Shown: positions 8,212 to 10,491 of the stretch, piece by piece
Numbering within the stretch: the first letter of the stretch is position 1
Layout of the letters: every line of letters starts with the position of its first letter
Source: Euperipatoides rowelli
Taxonomy: Eukaryota > Onychophora > Udeonychophora > Euonychophora > Peripatopsidae
Strand: one strand, 5' to 3'
DNA: 10,491 bases
NCBI GenBank assembly: GCA_003024985.2
Contig: PXIH01S0147871.1
Translations under genes and position numbers: made by a program
The notes under the pieces: model-generated
What the model was told of the DNA's origin: nothing
The model's database searches: none
Seen by the model: only the letters and a program-made list of their open reading frames with translations

Positions 8212-8337
8212 GGCTATAAAGGAATAACCTGTTTTATCGTGGATCGGGAAACTGAAGGGTTAACTATTGGCAAAAAAGAAGATAAACTAGGCATTCGTGC
8301 TTCCAGTACCTGTTCTGTTCATTTTGACAGTGTTAAG
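8212..8337 (+). CDS. ACADSB: Short/branched-chain acyl-CoA dehydrogenase, internal exon (middle beta domain)
   Basis: This is a 126-nt exon of 42 codons, phase 0 at its start and, with the donor chosen here, at its end. It matches about human residues 228-269. It reads [18 protein letters not shown], then [20 protein letters not shown] and DSVK. The GYKGIT-x-F-[IL]-V-[DE]-R segment and the KLG-[IL]-R-x-SST block are classic acyl-CoA dehydrogenase middle-domain motifs. The acceptor is TTTTATTAG. The chosen donor is AAG|GTGACT, placed where the homologous protein reads VK|VPEANI. A second possible donor, AAA|GTAATA, lies 10 bp on. The catalytic Glu of the family lies in the C-terminal domain and is not in this window. 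Codon use is A/T-ending like the other two exons, and the frame is open. Confidence 0.94.
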
Positions 8338-8626
8338 GTGACTAAAAGTAATATCACAGTTATTGACCATTTTTAATATATTGGCTAATATTTACATTTT
8401 AATAAATTAATTACTTTGTAAAAATAAATTATAATAAATAAATCTTCCTTGATTTTTATTATTTTTTTAATAGCAAATTAGCATTTTTTTTAGTATTTGC
8501 ATACAAAATAGATGGGATTTATCATAAAGGCATTGAATAATATTTTCAAAAGTTGACTAATCCTAGTGAATCTGGCAGCATGAATTGATTGTTTTCTAAA
8601 CAATAATATTTGAATGTAACCAAATC

Positions 8627-8644
8627 TATTTATTTATTTATTTA
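8627..8644. repeat. (TATT)4 microsatellite
   Basis: Four full TATT units and a partial fifth are present. Confidence 0.8.
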
Positions 8645-8741
8645 ATATGTATAATGTATTAAAATTTACATAGTCTTATTCTGGGATGAGGAAATATTAA
8701 AAAAAAAAATATGTGAAATACAATAACAAAATATAATCAAA

Positions 8742-8837
8742 AAATGTATTTAAAATACAAAATACATTTAAAATGTTAGTATGTAAATGCAAAATACTTT
8801 TGTATTTTCAATTTATGCAAAATACAAAATAACTTTT
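8742..8837. repeat. Cluster of CAAAATAC/GTATTTTG inverted and direct repeats
   Basis: AAATGTATTT (8742-8751) pairs perfectly with AAATACATTT (8760-8769). Further on, AAAATAC-TTTT-GTATTTT forms a 7-bp stem, and GCAAAATAC occurs twice as a direct repeat. Dense repeats of this kind are found as subterminal repeats of some DNA transposons, hAT-type among them. No terminal ends were located, so a transposon origin is only a suggestion. Confidence 0.45.
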
Positions 8838-9021
8838 ATTTCTTTTATATGTAAATGAAAAAAAAAATAATTTGTTTGTCTATTTTTTTAGATTATATAA
8901 TTAAAATGCTGAGCATTAATTTTAGGTTTCTACTTTTTAAAAGTAATATCTTAAAATTAGTCATTTGTATTATGATGGCTACAAAGTTATCAAAAATAAT
9001 AGAAATTTATAAAACTATATA

Positions 9022-9036
9022 TTTTTTTTTTTTTTT
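9022..9036. repeat. T15 homopolymer
   Basis: Fifteen T follow TATATA and precede GCCAATTTC. Confidence 0.85.
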
Positions 9037-9128
9037 GCCAATTTCAAGTTTTGTAAATTTGAAATTTATATTGAATTATATTTTGAAAATCATTTTCTAT
9101 CATTCTAGCACCCTTTTAGGGGATAAAT

Positions 9129-9172
9129 TTAATCTCAGGAAGGATAAGTGTGCTTATCCTTCCTGAGATTAA
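9129..9172. repeat. Perfect 20-bp inverted repeat with 4-base loop
   Basis: The left arm 9129-9148 (TTAATCTCAGGAAGGATAAG) is the exact reverse complement of 9153-9172, separated by TGTG. After a 2-base bulge a few more A/T pairs can form. The arms are richer in G+C than the surroundings, so chance is unlikely. It is too short and too perfect for a normal microRNA precursor. It could be a transposon footprint or a template-switch product. Confidence 0.9.
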
Positions 9173-9592
9173 TAATTTTATAGTAACATCAATCTAATGG
9201 GGAAACTTGTATGTAGACAGAGTTTTGTACAAACAAAATATTTGATTGTGTTATTACTAACAACTAAATTCATGAATATAATTACAGTATTAGATGTAAA
9301 CTGAAGATAGCTTTATAAATTAGGGATCCTCAAAAATTTGAAGTACATAATTTTTATTACCTATTTAAATAAGAATAAAATAACTTTAAAAATTAGTCTA
9401 AATTTCCAAAATATACTTTTTTTAAAAAAAAAGCTTTCAGTCAACAACTATTATTTCCAGACTTGCAATCCATCAGCAAAACAGACTAAAAATAAAAATT
9501 AAATGAAAAAACAAAACAAAAAAGAAGATATTAAACACTTTAGTAATAATAATGCCGAAGGAAGACAGTATTCAACTGTAATCTGTTCACTG

Positions 9593-9610
9593 TTTTTTTT
9601 TTTTTTTTTN
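9593..9610. repeat. T17 run ending in an unresolved base
   Basis: Seventeen T are followed by the only N in the window (9610) and then AAAGCC. The exact length and local sequence are therefore uncertain. Confidence 0.9.
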
Positions 9611-10067
9611 AAAGCCAATGTACGAGATCCACCTCTATATTATGATATCATCAATTCAGCTGCATTTAAAGTTTATTGTTGATGGTGTAACTAGATAAAA
9701 CTTTAACAGAAGTTAACTTAATGATTTTCATATTTATTTATTTATGATAAAATAATACAATAAATTTATCCTTTTAAAAAAACATCCTGTATACAGTGTA
9801 CTTGATATTTGAAAAGTATTAAGGAAATATAAAAAACCTTTAAATTTTATTTTAGTTACAAAATACAAATTTTAAGATATTAAAATTAAAAAGAAAAATA
9901 TCTTATTTAGAAACTATTAGAAACAAAAAATAAAGAACTTTACATTCAATATAAAAAAAATAAGGAGTTTGATTAACTCAAGGCTAAAGCAGGAAAGGAG
10001 AAAATATGAATTAAATTTATTGAATCATGTGAGAAAAAACACTTCTCAGGTAATAAAAAAAAAAGAT

Positions 10068-10491
10068 CAAGTTCAGGTCATTACTATTGAAAAAGATACC
10101 GGTAGTAATATAATTACATCAGTATATGGTTATCATAGCTGAAAATTTTGGTCATTATTTTAACAGATTTTCTGAAGGTAAAAAAGTTGATCACCTGAAT
10201 GAGTTTACTATATAAAAAAAAATAGAAAATTATATTACAGAAAATGAGGTATATGAAATAATAAAAAAAAAATAGATTCTTTTGCTTCTACTGAAGATTT
10301 AATAAATTTCTATCTTATAAAAAAATGTAAAAGGTTTTTCACAAAGATCTTTAAAATTTTAAATATTTCTTTATCGTATGGAATAAGTCCAGATTTTTGG
10401 AAATTCAGTAACATTAAATCAGTTTACAAAAATAAAGGGGAAAAAATCTTTAGAGTCATATAGACCTATAGCTAACAGTAACTATTTTGAA
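10068..10491 (+). mobile_element. Non-LTR retrotransposon (LINE) reverse transcriptase fragment, degenerate
   Basis: Three forward frames in succession show the pattern of the region leading into the RT domain of non-LTR retrotransposons. Around 10138-10197 is AENFGHYFNRFSE, like the usual A-x-x-F-N-x-x-F block. From 10225 comes ITENEVYEIIK. From 10275 comes a helix ending SPDFWKFSNIKSVYKNKG, followed in another frame from 10447 by SLESYRPIANS, the family's W-K...(I/V)-x-x-x-K-G...YRPI-x-x-x motif. The frames are broken near 10128-10140, at an A-run around 10263-10272 and at another around 10441-10446; a stop also interrupts near 10211. It is therefore a dead copy or one damaged by homopolymer sequencing errors. 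The endonuclease part upstream is not recognisable, and the catalytic FADD motif would lie beyond the window. Confidence 0.72.

Larger units (their letters stand above)
8338..10491 (+). other. ACADSB: ACADSB intron, partial, running off the window
   Basis: The intron begins GTGACT. The next exon should encode something like VPEANILG...GRIG, and I did not find it before the window end, so the intron is at least 2154 bp long. It contains a TATT microsatellite (8627-8644), a cluster of CAAAATAC-type repeats (8742-8837), a T15 run (9022-9036), a perfect 20-bp-arm hairpin (9129-9172), a T-run ending in an unresolved base (9593-9610) and a reverse transcriptase fragment at the right edge. The stretch 9175-9590 shows nothing beyond A+T-rich sequence. 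Confidence 0.75.

Noticed and set aside
8855-9166. Plus-strand frame of 103 codons with hydrophobic segments
   Set aside because: It runs through a T15 tract and ends inside the perfect hairpin; composition alone explains it.
9129-9172. Hairpin as a microRNA precursor or transcription terminator
   Set aside because: The stem is too short and the loop too small for a typical precursor, and intrinsic terminators are not relevant in an animal intron.

Overview
This window looks like nuclear DNA from an invertebrate animal. It is very A+T-rich (roughly three quarters, judged by eye), full of homopolymer runs and microsatellites, and carries a few short, well-spaced coding exons bounded by GT...AG splice sites. 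The protein resembles animal mitochondrial short/branched-chain acyl-CoA dehydrogenase (ACADSB), with an arthropod-like flavour. I cannot name the species or be sure of the phylum.

Layout: bases 1-3287 are intron (or upstream flank) with GC-rich patches, a 52-bp tandem repeat and two CA microsatellites. Three consecutive plus-strand exons follow: 3288-3494 (69 codons), 4700-4870 (57 codons) and 8212-8337 (42 codons). All three are phase 0 at both ends. Together they encode 168 residues matching about residues 102-269 of human ACADSB: the end of the alpha-helical N-terminal domain and most of the middle beta domain. The start of the protein and the catalytic C-terminal domain lie outside the window. 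The introns between the exons are 1205 and 3341 bp. The last intron runs from 8338 to the window end.

The introns hold the mobile-element material. The 3341-bp intron appears to contain two nested DNA transposons: an outer pogo/Tigger-like element with inverted ends at 5080 and 6604, split by a second element with 25-bp inverted ends at 5150 and 6366. The 1205-bp intron carries a foldback region (about 4364-4594) rich in TAGGCTA/TAGCCTA. The right end (about 10068-10491) is a frameshifted piece of non-LTR retrotransposon reverse transcriptase. A perfect 20-bp-arm hairpin with a 4-base loop sits at 9129-9172.

I found no tRNA, rRNA, CRISPR array, promoter or second protein-coding gene, and no evidence of a wholly new biological system. 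The points most worth a second look are the nested transposons, the hairpin, the quadruplicated splice donor at 4871 (whose fourth copy would give an in-frame four-residue insertion), and two strongly over-represented dispersed heptamers.
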